In this document: in pieces, positions 11,700 through 22,357 of the stretch
How positions within the stretch are numbered: the first letter of the stretch is position 1
Layout of the letters: every line of letters begins with the position of its first letter
NCBI GenBank assembly: GCA_001910725.1
Contig: MJGA01000101.1
Coordinates: 1 to 32,083, forward strand
Length of the DNA: 32,083 bases
DNA from: Phanerodontia chrysosporium
Lineage: Eukaryota; Basidiomycota; Agaricomycetes; Polyporales; Phanerochaetaceae
Direction of reading: 5' to 3'
Program-made: the position numbers and the translations under genes
Notes under the pieces: model-generated
The model's input: only the letters and a program-made list of their open reading frames with translations
The model's database searches: none
Told to the model about the DNA's origin: nothing

Positions 11700-14339
11700 A
11701 ACTAGTATAGTCCGTCCCCGGGTGAACGCGGCCGCGAGAGCATGTCGACTGCTTGACGAGCGGGAGCCAGCGCTGCCCACGGAGATGGGACGTTTCCCCT
11801 TGCCGCCGAAGTCATTTTCCGAGTCTGTTCTTCCGACGAAAATTTGGCCAATGGACCACCGAAAAATTGTCAAGCGGATACCCGGTCGAGACAACTCGAA
11901 ACCGTCGGACTCCTTGACACAGCCAGGATTGCGGGCCAAACACGGGCGCCTGCTGGCTTTTGCACTGATCCTGCACTGGTCAGGAAACAATACCCGCCGC
12001 AAAATGCATGGTTGGTCTCGATCACCCTGCGGATCGACCGGCTGCTTCTCGGGCTGCGGCAATTCGGAATTTGGGCTGCGTTTGGTAGGCGTTGTGGTTC
12101 ATGTCAACGCCCCCCGCTGGGCCGACGCCACACGCACGCTGCAGGCCATCCCACAAATGCCCACCTCTCCCCAGCGCAAGGGCACGGCGCACAGATGGCT
12201 CACACCGCTGGGAGCTCCTCTGTGGCTGTCCAGGCAGCGCCAAGCGTGCGGCCAGGGAGAAATGTTGCCCATTCGGCTGCTTATCAGCGTCGTGTGACTC
12301 GCAGAGATAAGGGTCTCGTTGCCCTGCACACTGCGGAGCCGTCACAGATGGCAACACCGCTTCGCACCGCTGCCTCGGACACCGTCGGGCGGTCCTTTGT
12401 ATACGCGTCACACATCCACGAAGCTCCCAGAAATCCACTGCACGCCCGCCCCTATGACCACCGTTCACCTCGGTTGCACATTCCTGTGACTGCAGGGTCT
12501 GTGTCCTCTGCCAACGCAACAGAGTACAGAAGCTTTGATGCACAGGGTTCATTCCACCACGTAGCAGGCGCAGGGTTCGAGGCCGACACAAGGTTCGGGG
12601 GTGCCGTTACGTAGTGTCCCAGCTCATGGCTTCTGCAACAGACTACACTACGGGCCTAGGCGGCCACCGCTTTGCGCTCGACGTCGCGCGATGCTTTTCT
12701 GGCAGCGTCGCTCATCGATGTTCTCATGAACTAGCGGTGAGAATACATCGATACCTCTGATGAAGACCATCGCAGCTAGCTCAGACTCGAGTGACATCTC
12801 GAGCAAGGGTCGTCTGCAGCGCCAGCTCCTCGTGACCAACAGTGTCTTCCAGAGGAACGATGCATTGCGCCCGGTATGCCACCTGCTATTGTGCCTGGGG
12901 TTCGTCGCGGTCTTACTTGCATATCCCAGAGGGCCCCTGTTCGCTGCCGCCATCCGGTGGAAACTTCGTCGGAGGATAGTCCGATATTGCAGCAGGACAC
13001 GGAGGGTGGCAAAGGTGTGTGATTGCGTCGCCCCCTGACGTCGACCGAGGCCACCTCCCCCGCCCGCGTCTCGATCGCTTCCCGGCAGGCGAAGTATGAA
13101 GATGCTCCTGAGCAGAAGACAGACCCTTTTCGCGGGACACACACTTTGAGGCACTTTGGGTTGAAAGCAGAGCAGCTCAGGTCGGCGCTTGGGCTTGACT
13201 CGACACGCGTGCCTGATCGCGATTCCCTCGATCAACAGCGCCAAAGCGTCGGGTCTCCATACAAGGAAAACCCGAGCTTCATCCCGACGGTCGCGGTTTG
13301 TGCGCTCGCGTCTCCACGCCGCCTTCTGCGCGTAGACAAGGGTATGGCTAGCAAACGTTCAGCCAACGTCCGTTGGCGAAGGGCCTGCACATACGCGAGC
13401 ACGTGAGTAATCAATCATTCGCTGGCAAACTACACTCTGGTCGATACAAGCAACAGCCACGTCACAGCCAAGTTCGCGCCTGCTGTGTTCATACCCAGCT
13501 CCGCGAAGCAGGCATGTTGGTACAGAACTCTCTTTGACAGTGCTATGCACAGCACATTACCGAACACGAGTGCACCGCGGTCGACCCGTCGCGCCGTCAC
13601 GGTACGCCACGAGAGTCCCTCTTCTGCCCCGTTTTGGCTTCGATGGGCGACCTGTGGCTCCTGAACCATGCAAAGTACGCAAGAGATGCCACGTTGTTGT
13701 GCAACTTTGATACCCAAGACTGCTCCGCCTCGAGATGCCCGGCGCTGTTGCCCTTTCTCCTCCATCCGCCGCACCGCTGGACTTCTTTATTGCGCCGACG
13801 CCGCGCGGCAACTTCCCATGCGAGCCGGCTACGAATCATGACTTGGATGGGAGTGGTCTCACAAAGCAGAAAGTGCAGTTGTCAGATTTTATCACGCAGG
13901 CTTGAGCTCGTTTGAGAGGTCTGCTCTGCATGAGATCATGCCAGATGAAGGCTCTACTGCGAACGGCGCAGGGACCCACATCTGGCCATGCACCATAACA
14001 GTTCGAGCGAAACCTCTGTGCGATGCCAGCAGAGTGATGACGAGTACAGAGATCAAATCACTGCATACGCCGTCACTGGTATAGACTGTCACTGCTTGAG
14101 ATGGGCTGCTGGGCGTACGCATTGATTATACTTGCGATCCGCCAATCACAGTACTGCGGAAGTCCGGCAGTGTTTTGCAAGCTGTACTACTAGCATGCTC
14201 ACCGCTCACCTGTGGACTGAAAGTAAATTCAAAATACAGAAATCTGGCAGAACGCTGAGAAGATACCAGGTACAGTAAGATGTGTACAGCGAGGCTGTAT
14301 TCCTGTGTAGTATGTACTGTGGACGTTCGTCCGAAAGGG
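11700..14339. other. Long gap with no supported gene
   Basis: About 2.6 kb between the transporter promoter and repeat copy B. Overlapping open frames occur on both strands (the longest are 256 codons at 11844-12614 plus and 198 codons at 12648-13244 minus), but none has recognisable motifs or a convincing splice pattern, and they contradict one another. Base composition is GC-rich, which favours chance open frames. It may contain decayed mobile-element sequence, but I see no diagnostic motif. Confidence 0.45.
12280..12311. promoter_or_regulatory. Pair of oppositely oriented GATA sites
   Basis: CTTATC at 12280-12285 and GATAAG at 12306-12311 lie within 32 bases, about 850 bases upstream of the transporter start. 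Closely spaced paired sites are the preferred arrangement for AreA-type binding. The distance makes the link to the transporter uncertain. Confidence 0.25.
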
Positions 14340-14352
14340 TGATAAAAAACAA

Positions 14353-14435
14353 TGTCCCAGGGAGGATTCGAGCCTCCGTCTTCACGGAATTGTGGAAACC
14401 ACAACGTGATGATCTAACCACTAATCGACAAGGAC
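14353..14435 (-). tRNA. tRNA-His (GTG) with an 11-nt intron, copy 3
   Basis: Same 83-nt structure as the other three, with the GTCCTTG acceptor variant of copy 2. This fits the mirror-image relation of the two repeats. A T-run follows the 3' end. It faces left, outward from repeat copy B. Confidence 0.9.
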
Positions 14436-14739
14436 CGGAAGTCAGCCCAGATTTGACTTACATAACCGTAGTCGACTCTCGTTTATCGAACGAGCACTTG
14501 TCCTCACAACTCTGGTTCGTCGCTTGGCTGGGCTGCGTCACAGAGGATCACGCAAGGCATTGTGTCGAAAATGACTACATTGTTTAGTTGCTTTTGCGGT
14601 GTTTTACACGAAAACTCGGAAGTCCGCCTGCGGGAATTATAGTACACTACTCATACACTATACTACACTATACTACACTACTTTGCACTGTTGTACAATT
14701 CTGTTGGGTCGTAAGAGAGGCATATGCAGGGAACGGTTG

Positions 14740-15631
14740 AGTCACGCGCAGACTGTAGGGGGGAAGACGTTAGGCGAGGGCGCCACGCGGATAGTCGTCG
14801 AATGACTGGTCCATAGTACCCGACGAGGTACGTGTCGGGAGGCGAGATGCTGGCTCTTCGGGACCAAGAGCTCAGGAGGCTGCGTGAGACGTCATCAGTG
14901 TCAGGAGGGAGCTGCACCAAGGATGCACGTACATGGATGTTCTGGAGTACAAGACTGCGCCGGAAGCGCGAATACTGCGAGCATGTTCGATGCGACTCCA
15001 AGCCTAGCGCAGGAGAGCATCGAGAGGCTGACAACTGCTCTTCAGAGCCGAGGCAGCTGCCAGCGATGGGGGAACGGGGTAGCAATGTACAAGAATAGTG
15101 ATGTATGTCTGTTATTGACGAGAGTGAGCGCGGTATCTCGTTAGTCTCACGCTTAGTACGTACTGTACATCGAGACGGGAAGGCGAGAGGAGATACAGAT
15201 CGTGTATTTGTTCAGTGTTTTTGGGCTTTTGTGGCACGAGCTGTCCATCACCTGCATCAGCCACAAGATGGAGCAAAGCAAACACCAGATGACTTACCGA
15301 GGTTGTCAACTAGGCTTGCGTCCCCGGTAGCCTCAGATACCTGCCAGGTGCACTGCTGTATGCAGGCAACTCTGGACCGCTCCGAGGATGGAAGAGCATG
15401 ATATGTGTACCAAGTCTCTGCCGGCTATCCAGGGCGTTGGCTTCGTCAAACGACCATCGCGGCTCTTCGTAGCTGAGAGCGGGGTGTGCGCCGGATCGTT
15501 TTCGGGTGAAGGTGAGTGGAAGGTGTGCGTGGGCGAAAGAGAGTATTAGGCGGGTAGCGAGTGGGGGTATCCAGAACCTCGGCACCGACGAGGGTCACGG
15601 CAGCCAGAGGCCTCTTGCCAGCAGGATCCAT
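14740..15631 (-). pseudogene. Spliced gene-like unit inside repeat copy B, unknown product
   Basis: Minus-strand equivalent of the unit at 5519-6420. The ATG at 15631 begins MDPAGKRPLAAVTLVGAEV and is preceded by the same TATA-like box. The overlapping frame 15585-15310 is almost identical to that of copy A (one Asp/Asn change in the compared stretch). Intron-like segments are kept at the same places. As in copy A, no single frame runs through all exons, so a coding role is unproven. Confidence 0.4.
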
Positions 15632-16225
15632 GGCGAGAGAAGAGTAGTAATGTGGATGTAGTAAGCGGGAGAGGGTACTGTTTGGAGGGTGGGAGCTGCG
15701 AGGGAAAGCGGAGATGATGGTGGGAACGAAAAGACGGCAGTCCTAGCGAAGTGAACTGAGCACAGGCGTATTTATGCATCTCTGGAACCTGCGGCTGACA
15801 CTGGAGGCTGGCTTTGGGGTCGGATCGCGCAGGGTTCAAATTCGGGCTGGTAAGCGGGAGACGACATCCGTGCCTGCAGCCCTGACAATAAGCTCAGAGC
15901 TTGATAGCAGGATTACAGACATGGAGATCGCGTTGTGGAGGCGCACCGAGACCGCGTTCAGCGACGTCGGAGGTAGGATGGTGCAAGCAACAGAAGCGTA
16001 GAAGAGCTGGCCAGACAAGTCGGCGAGAGAGGTTCGGCACGAGGTGCGTTGAGAGATATCCGTACTGCAGAGATGTGGCAGAGGGCCAGAAAAGCCGGTG
16101 AGCCATTCGTCACAACATCGGAGGATGGACGTGAATAGTGGGAGGAAGGTTCAAGGAAACGTGCCAATATAATTCGCGTCGCGCGGCGTCGACGATTATG
16201 TCAAACTAATTAAGCGTAGCTTTCG

Positions 16226-16308
16226 GTCCCTGTCGATTAGTGGTTAGATCGTCACGTTGTGGTTTCCACAAGTCCGTGAAGACGGAGGCTCGAATCCTCC
16301 CTGGGACA
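16226..16308 (+). tRNA. tRNA-His (GTG) with an 11-nt intron, copy 4
   Basis: Plus-strand 83-nt tRNA-His gene with the GTCCCTG acceptor of copy 1. One base differs near the intron-exon border (ACAAGTC instead of ACAATTC). The downstream 70 bases match those after copy 1. It faces right, outward from repeat copy B. Confidence 0.9.
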
Positions 16309-16527
16309 TTCTTTTTGTGTTGTTTTACCCCTCAAGTCTCCACAGATGCCGGGTAGTAAACACGGCAATTTTAGAGTGTATCAGCTGGGACCTAGATGTC
16401 CATCCTGCCTACGGGGCACATCTTACGACGATCAGCTTGGCTTATCCCCCGATGTTGTGCTCCTACATGACAGAACGGTCAGCCTATAACTTCTCCGTCT
16501 GTGCGTTTATTGTTATAAGTCAACAGA

Positions 16528-16607
16528 AACGAAGTGTATGATAGTGTACAATGGTGTACTATAGTGTATCAGTAGTGTACAGTAGTGTACCATACCCCCG
16601 CAGGCGG
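16528..16607 (-). repeat. Solitary terminal segment of the repeat family
   Basis: TAGTGTA-type tandem units followed by CCCCGCAGGCGG form the same junction seen at about 6532-6542 (same orientation) and, reversed, at 14627-14640. Nothing else of the 2-kb unit accompanies it. It is either a solo end left by deletion or an independently mobile terminal module. Confidence 0.65.
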
Positions 16608-16937
16608 TGTTTGGTGCAAAAGGATAACCACATGAAACATTGTTTCTTTCGACCGCATCCCACTGCTTGATAGATGGGTTTTTGGACCGCCGCAAGCGGA
16701 TACCCTCCAGGCTGACGAACCTGCAGTGGGACACGTCGCGTCTCACCGCAGACGCGCAAAAGTCGCGTGTGTCACGGTCATTGCCTTCTTGGTCACGTAT
16801 CCGGGTGAAGCGCTACCTGACGTCGTCCGTCGACACGAGGCCGCCTCTCCTTCCTTTCTGCCGCGTCTCATTATTCGGAGTGATGGCACCTTCCTTGTCC
16901 TTGTCCACAACCACCACTGCACTCTGGCGGCGTGACC
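16608..16937. other. Upstream region of the TPR gene
   Basis: About 330 bases between the solitary repeat end and the TPR start codon. It should hold the promoter and 5' UTR of that gene. I see no clear TATA box and no additional gene. Confidence 0.5.
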
Positions 16938-19132
16938 ATGGCGTCCAAGGCTAGCGACGCCGCGCGTGCGGCGGCTCTCAAAGACGAGGGCAACAAACTC
17001 TACGTTGCGAAAGACTACCCCGCGGCACACGCGAAATACACTGAAGCTATCGAGGCTGACAACGAGAACGCGGTGTTATGGGCTAATCGAGGCGCGTGCG
17101 CGCTCGCGATGAACAAGTGCGTGGCCGTTCATCTGCATTCCTAACCTCAGGCTGACCGTGGTTCTCAGGTTGCTAGATGCGGAGAAGGATTGTGAAAAGG
17201 CACGATCGGTCTTGGGCCCAGAGAGCATGTATTCTGACGCGATCACTCACCAGGCTACGGGGCTAAACCCGGAGTACGCGAAAGCATGGGCTAGGCTGGG
17301 AACTATCCGGAAGGTGTGCAGTGTCTTGGACTCCCTATGGCGTTATTCAGAAAGATCAGAATATAGGCAGTTGGGAGTCAAGTCTAAAGGCGTACACTAG
17401 GGCACTTGAGCTACTGTCCGGTCCTGACGTATCACAGGCAGATAAGAACGTCAGGCGCGAATGCGAGCTGGACATCGAGTACGTCAAGAATAGAATGAAG
17501 CAGAAGCTACCACCGAACACCGTTCCGGCGCCGAAAGACGACGATTATCCCTGGAACAGAGTGCTGAAGCTCGAGAGTGTCACAAAGAAGAACGGGATGC
17601 ATGATGCATATAGCAGTGTAAGCGCGGTCTTTCTGCACCTAAATGCAATTCGCTCAAGTTCAAATGGTTAGAAATGGACTCTGCTCCAGGCCGCCAAGGT
17701 AAATGCTTCCTATCACAGTGAACAACTAGATTTTGAGAAACTGTCAGGATTATAACAATGGGATGGACGCGGTGCGAAAGATCAAACGCATAATAACGCC
17801 AAACGGCAAGCCAGGATTCTCGGGTGTTTTGGGGGTACGCTTCAACGATACTGGTCTGCGTCCTGAAACTGAACGACATATCTACGCTAGGCTATCAAAT
17901 GCCTCGTACATGCGTTGATTATGGAGCATCGCGTATTCCGGATTGAGGATCGTGAATATGCGCTCTGGTGTAGTCTGCAAGGTACGTATATATCAACATG
18001 CCTATATGCTGCATGTCAACTGTTGGGTTGCAGTTGAGTTCGAGACACAACACGACAAGGCCCACATAATGGTTCGAGCAGGTGGTGCAGATAATATCAT
18101 GGCCGAATTTCTCAAGTTGAAAGAGAAGGAGGATTGGGAAACTGTCCGTCGAGCGACGAACATTACCATTCGGTGAGGATTATTCTTCTTCACGCCATAC
18201 GCAGCTCATTTAGAATTGCGTAGGGTGCTTGTTTTTATGGCTTTCAACGAAGGCTCCGTCCAGCGTGATTATGGCGCCGCAATGCAGAAGTACGGGACAG
18301 TGATCGAGCTTATTAGGCGGTGTCGAAACGTGTGGAAAGACGTCTCGCCTGAGGACAGAGGAGAGGTCTTCGATGCCGAGTTCCTGCGTGGGGTCAAATG
18401 CTTGAAGCACGATTGCTTCCTGATGGTGCGGCGCGCTGTCCTGGATATGACACTGTTCCAGCGGCTCATTTGTGTAGGCGCACAAAGCAGATCCCAAGCG
18501 GTTCACGCTGCAAGAGCTCCACGATATCGCGCAGGACGTTCTGCAGGAAGTAGATGGGCTGAAAGAGGACGAGATCTTCAGCCTCGAAGAAGACCCAGCG
18601 GCGCACTTAGCGTTCTATACGTACCCGCGTGCCCAGGCTCTCTCGTGAGTCGCTTACCGATTAGTGAGACTTCGGGCTCATCTCTGTCAGGACCATGGGG
18701 CTGTACTACCGCGAGAAAGCCGAGTCGCTACCCGAGAAGTCCAAAGAGGCCTTGAGTCTTTATCGCCAAGCCGCGCATTACTATAAACAGGGCGCCGAAG
18801 AATATCCTGAAGACGACGAGACCTATTGCTGTGAGTCACACTCTCGATGGCCCATGCCGAACCTCACTCACACACGTCTAGTCTATCTCGCGTTCGCATT
18901 CGACGCGCTGATCAAGTCCGGAAGCGCGAGACTCACGGAGGTGCTCGGGACAGCGATGAAGATTAAGAACGCGATCCCGAAGATGCGTGTGCTCTGGGAA
19001 AACAGCGCGCTGTCGCAGTCGCGCGACATGCTCATCGCGCAGGTCCTCGCGGCGGAGGAGCTGCTGCTACGCATGAAGATTAGTGGAAAAATCAAGTTTA
19101 TGGACACGGTCTCGTCGGAGCTCTTTAGATGA
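16938..19132 (+). CDS. Tetratricopeptide-repeat protein, function unknown
   Basis: Twelve exons: 16938-17116, 17169-17208, 17254-17313, 17360-17617, 17672-17698, 17748-17834, 17891-17981, 18034-18172, 18224-18425, 18478-18644, 18691-18830, 18882-19132. They join into one intact frame of 546 residues. The N-terminus has about three TPR motifs (residues ~10-115; e.g. GNKLYVAKDYPAAHAKYTEAI, then YAKAWARLGTIR and SSLKAYTRALELL), resembling co-chaperone TPR arrays. The rest is mainly helical and charged (LKEKEDWETVRRATNITIR, LHDIAQDVLQEVDGLKEDEI), with a possible further TPR-like pair near LYRQAAHYYKQGAEEYPED. The splice choice at 17360 restores TPR spacing. The donor at 17209 (GTCTTG) is atypical. 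No enzyme motif is visible, so a scaffold or chaperone-adaptor role is only inferred. Confidence 0.85.
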
Positions 19133-19855
19133 TGAGGCCATATATGATATGTCAATCTACTCCATGTATTATAACAGAGCTCGAATTTCTTGAAGTTATG
19201 CTTATACACTGATTCAAATAGTTGGGCGAGAAGGTCAGAACCAAGGTCGCGAGTGGGGAGTTACGGGCTGACGCTAGAGTCAGTGGGCTGGTAGACCTCT
19301 GAGAAACGCTACTCGTACATTACTTTAATCGTATACTCCTGTAGGCTTGCACACACAGGGTTGAGCTTGATCATGAGCAGCCTGAGGTCGGTCGTAATGG
19401 CATGTCGCGCGCACGCGGAAAATCAGAGAAAAATCACGAATAATCCCGGGTTCTCATGATGTCATCAGCTGACGAGAACCATTCAAAAGGACGCGCACCG
19501 CTCACAGATCTGCTCACACGACTTTGTCTCTGCCCGACCTGCTATGACAGTCCCCACCGCCGTTCTGGCGGTGCGTGGATGGGTCTGGCGACGGGCAGGG
19601 CGGGCAGCTCCCAGGCATGCCTTGGGTCTCTCGACGCCGCGGGGGCTATGAATCGTGTGAGATCGCACGGAGGCCACTTGTCAGCCCTCTCAACTGCTCC
19701 CAGACAAAGAGAGGGTCTAGAAGTCCTCCAACATGGCTTTACGTATCTCCTCCCAGCTTTACACACAAACATGGTATATACTGTACGTAGTAGAAGTGTC
19801 CCTCCCGAAAAAGAAAAGTGTCCCAGAAACACCCGAAACACCCTTAACCCGACGG
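19133..19855. other. Convergent intergenic region
   Basis: About 720 bases between the stops of the TPR gene (plus) and the Ser-rich gene (minus). It presumably contains both 3' UTRs. Short open frames on both strands carry no motif. Confidence 0.5.
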
Positions 19856-20889
19856 CTACGACGGATCCCGCCCGTTCAAGCGATTCCAGTACCCTTGTAT
19901 GCGGCTCGCGCACGAGCGAACTGACATGAACGACTTCGTGCTGCGCATGCTGCTTTGTGAGCGTACCGAGCGTATGCTTCGCGCGTCGGACGCGCTCGCT
20001 GTGCGGCGCGTGCTATCGCTCCGCCGCAGGGGCGCCTCCCACAGTGGGAAGGGGCCTGAGATGGACGGCCGCTCAGGCACAGGCGTTTCCGCCTTCTTGC
20101 CCTTGCCCACAGCGGTCAGCCAGCTGAAGAAGCCGAGCACACGATTCTTTGTCGACGTCGCGGAGGCCGGGCTCGGCACGCCGGGCGAGGCCTCCTCGTC
20201 TTCGTCTTCATAGTGGATCGTGGGCATGTCGAGGAACTTCACGGACGGCGGCGGGCGGACGCGTTTAGTGCGCATGGACGATCCGGTCGAGAGAATAGAG
20301 CGGGCAGGGGCGGGTCGTGAGACCGTGGAGGTAAATGATGCCGAGCGATTTCGTTTGTGGGTCGAGACCTGGATCCCACCAACGACGGAGGATACAGATG
20401 ATGAGCTCGATGAGGTTCGCTGCATGGCGCTGGGCCATGAACTGTCGTCGTCCTCGTCCTCGTAATCTGTCGTGCTCGTGGTCGATGATGTAGCAGAAGG
20501 GGTCTCCGGCACTTCCGACGCGAAAGATTTAGACGCGAAAGGATCGCCGCATGTTGTTGATGAGGCCTAGGAAACAAAGATGGTATTGCTTGAATCAATA
20601 TAATGCCCACTATAGTACGAAGACACTTGAAACATACCCAGTCCGCCGAAGATATGATCATATCGGCAAGGGGTATATCGAGGATAGGCGAGCCAACATC
20701 CTACTGCCATCTCAGACACACGAGACGGGGAGAGAGCAGTCGGTTACTGACTTCTTCATCCTGAGAACAACTATAGTACGTGGAGACACTTGTGGGCGAG
20801 ACCTAAAGCGACGCAAATGGGCTGAACGATACGTGTTCAAATAGACATCCGAGCAACATACCTTTGACCCTCTGCTCGATCGCATCCAT
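19856..20889 (-). CDS. Serine/arginine-rich hypothetical protein, two likely frame breaks
   Basis: The main exon (20566-19856) is certain. It reads Ser- and Thr-rich sequence with an acidic DYEDEDDD patch, a KFLDMPTIHYEDED motif, a hydrophobic FFSWLTAVGK segment and Ser-Arg repeats (SIRSVRSQSSMRS). A likely first exon is 20889-20862 (MDAIEQRVKG, GTATGT donor), joined by a 295-nt intron. The joined frame then needs one extra base in the TTT run (20538-20540) and one in the AAA run (20528-20530). An alternative start is the short exon 20661-20638, which joins in frame without repair. The composition suggests a phosphorylated, largely disordered cytosolic or cortical protein. I do not recognise the family. 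Confidence 0.65.
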
Positions 20890-21521
20890 TCTGCCATTAC
20901 TCTATCGCCCGTACGAACTGGCGAATAGCAGCTACTTGTTCCCTGCATCACCCGATGGGGAGCGCTTGGACTGGGATACTGGCTTGAGCTGAGAGGACGT
21001 AGGGCTCAGAAGGATGGACGACCGGAGGAAGGAACCTCGATTGTCGATTGTCTAAGGTTGATGTTGAGCGCGCGAGTTGCACGTTGCAGGCGTCGAGCTG
21101 AGGGAAGGGGAAAAAGGTGAGTGCATGGGTGTAATGAGCTGTCATTTTAACAAAGCGTGTAGAACGCGTGTATCAGGCCAACACGAGGCAGTCGGTTAGT
21201 GTAGCGCTGGAATGCAAGACCTCTGGGGAGCCAATAGCAGCCGCGCACCGACTAAACACCGTCTTGTTGCTCTTGTTCCGTTTGGAAAGATCTTACGTTA
21301 AGGCCGTTCGAGAATAAGGGAAGTGCATCGGTTGGCAAGGTATGTGCTTGATAGCAGACCAAGGACATGCAGTCTAACAAGAATATTATGCCTGCAATAC
21401 GCGAGCGGGTGCATCGTGAGACGCGGATACGCGGCTATAGTCAAGTTATACGTACCACAAGTATATTACAGAACGTCCAGCACATGAAGCACCATCGACA
21501 ACAACTCTCGCGAGGATAAGC
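20890..21521. other. Intergenic region, Ser-rich gene promoter side
   Basis: About 630 bases between the proposed first exon of the Ser-rich gene and the stop of the mL43 gene, both on the minus strand. It should hold the promoter and 5' UTR of the former. No supported gene or RNA. Confidence 0.5.
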
Positions 21522-22016
21522 TCAGATTTTGAATGGCTCCTCCACGTGAAGACCGGACCAGATGCCCCTTGCGGACTCGGTGGTACTCTCGATAGTTCTC
21601 CTCTTGAGAGGTTTAATCTTCGCACCCGAGCTGTCGAGTAGTAGTTGGACTTTTTGTGCCACACCAGTGACCTCGAAGCCGTTCAAGGGAACGACCTTCT
21701 CGCGGTCGTTCACTGTGAGCAATTGTCAGCTCCGAAAGCAGTCACAAGCAGGACGTGATAGCTTACGGTAAAAGCCTCGAATGATTGGTTCCTTGTAGGT
21801 CCTCTGCTTGACGACAAATTCGACGTGAGGGTTTGTGCGCGCGAGGTCCTCCAGGTGATTCCGGATGTACGTCCGAGTGTTAGCGGACGATGGCCACTTG
21901 TCGCAGTATTCGAATACGAGCTTGCGTATCTGCGGAATGAAGGATACGTGCCCGTTGGCCGGCCGAGACGAGAGCTTCGCTCGCAGCAGGGGCCGCAATG
22001 TAGTGGGCGGAGGCAT
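21522..22016 (-). CDS. MRPL51: Mitochondrial large-subunit ribosomal protein mL43 (L51/S25/CI-B8 domain)
   Basis: Component of the mitochondrial 54S ribosomal subunit. Two exons, 22016-21767 and 21712-21522, give 146 residues with a clean frame. The thioredoxin-like L51/S25/CI-B8 domain is seen in IRKLVFEYCDKWPSSANTRT, HLEDLARTNPHVEFVVKQ and PIIRGFY, followed after the intron by LNDREKVVPLNGFE. This matches yeast MRPL51 and human MRPL43. The start at 22016 (MPPPTTLRPLL) was preferred over an upstream in-frame ATG because family members begin close to the domain. The gene is head-to-head with the gene at 22358, with 341 bases between start codons. Confidence 0.88.
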
Positions 22017-22357
22017 GATGAACGGAGCGAAGAGACCCAGCGCAGAGCGTCCGTCCGGTAACACTCGCGGTCTAACGTAGACAAGTGACGGAATGAAACC
22101 CAGGCCAGCGCGCGCTAGAGAGCTAGTAACAAAGTACTGAAGTACCCCTTTGAGTTGTAACAATCGGAGTCTGAAATAATAAGCTGTTGGTAAGACTGAA
22201 AGGAACGCCCAACCTTTCCCTCACGCTCCCTCCACGGCTCGGATTTTTCAAGTAATTTCAGTCGCGAACGCGTTGACCACTTACATTTGCCGCCAAAGAC
22301 GCGTTCAGCGTGTAGACACTACACAAAACACTCGACGTCCAGCGCGAAGATAGAGCC

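Larger units (their letters stand above)
14340..16380 (+). repeat. Inverted repeat copy B, bounded by two tRNA-His genes
   Basis: The mirror image of 4755-6830. It has tRNA-His on the minus strand at its left end, the CCGCCTGCGGG motif at about 14627-14637, TACACTA tandem units (about 14640-14690), the gene-like unit on the minus strand, and tRNA-His on the plus strand at its right end. Similarity to copy A continues about 70 bases beyond the right tRNA but stops at the terminator of the left one. The two copies share most of their sequence, with scattered substitutions and small indels, including a 6-nt CACCTT unit difference inside the conserved first exon. Confidence 0.85.

Noticed and set aside
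12570..12595. GGTTCGAGGCC, tRNA T-loop-like
   Set aside because: No matching acceptor, D-arm or anticodon arm can be placed around it.
11844..12614. 256-codon plus-strand ORF
   Set aside because: A 189-codon ORF overlaps it on the other strand, it has no recognisable motif, and the composition is GC-rich and Arg/Pro/Ser-heavy, as expected for chance frames.
12648..13244. 198-codon minus-strand ORF
   Set aside because: No domain, no convincing splice context, several competing frames on both strands.
3055..16607. CRISPR-like or satellite array interpretation of the TACACTA units
   Set aside because: The units are only 6-9 bases, imperfect and without spacers, and the genome is eukaryotic.
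17315..17370. Possible frame break in the TPR gene at exon 4
   Set aside because: Choosing the CAG acceptor at 17357-17359 restores both the frame and the TPR spacing, so no missing base is needed.
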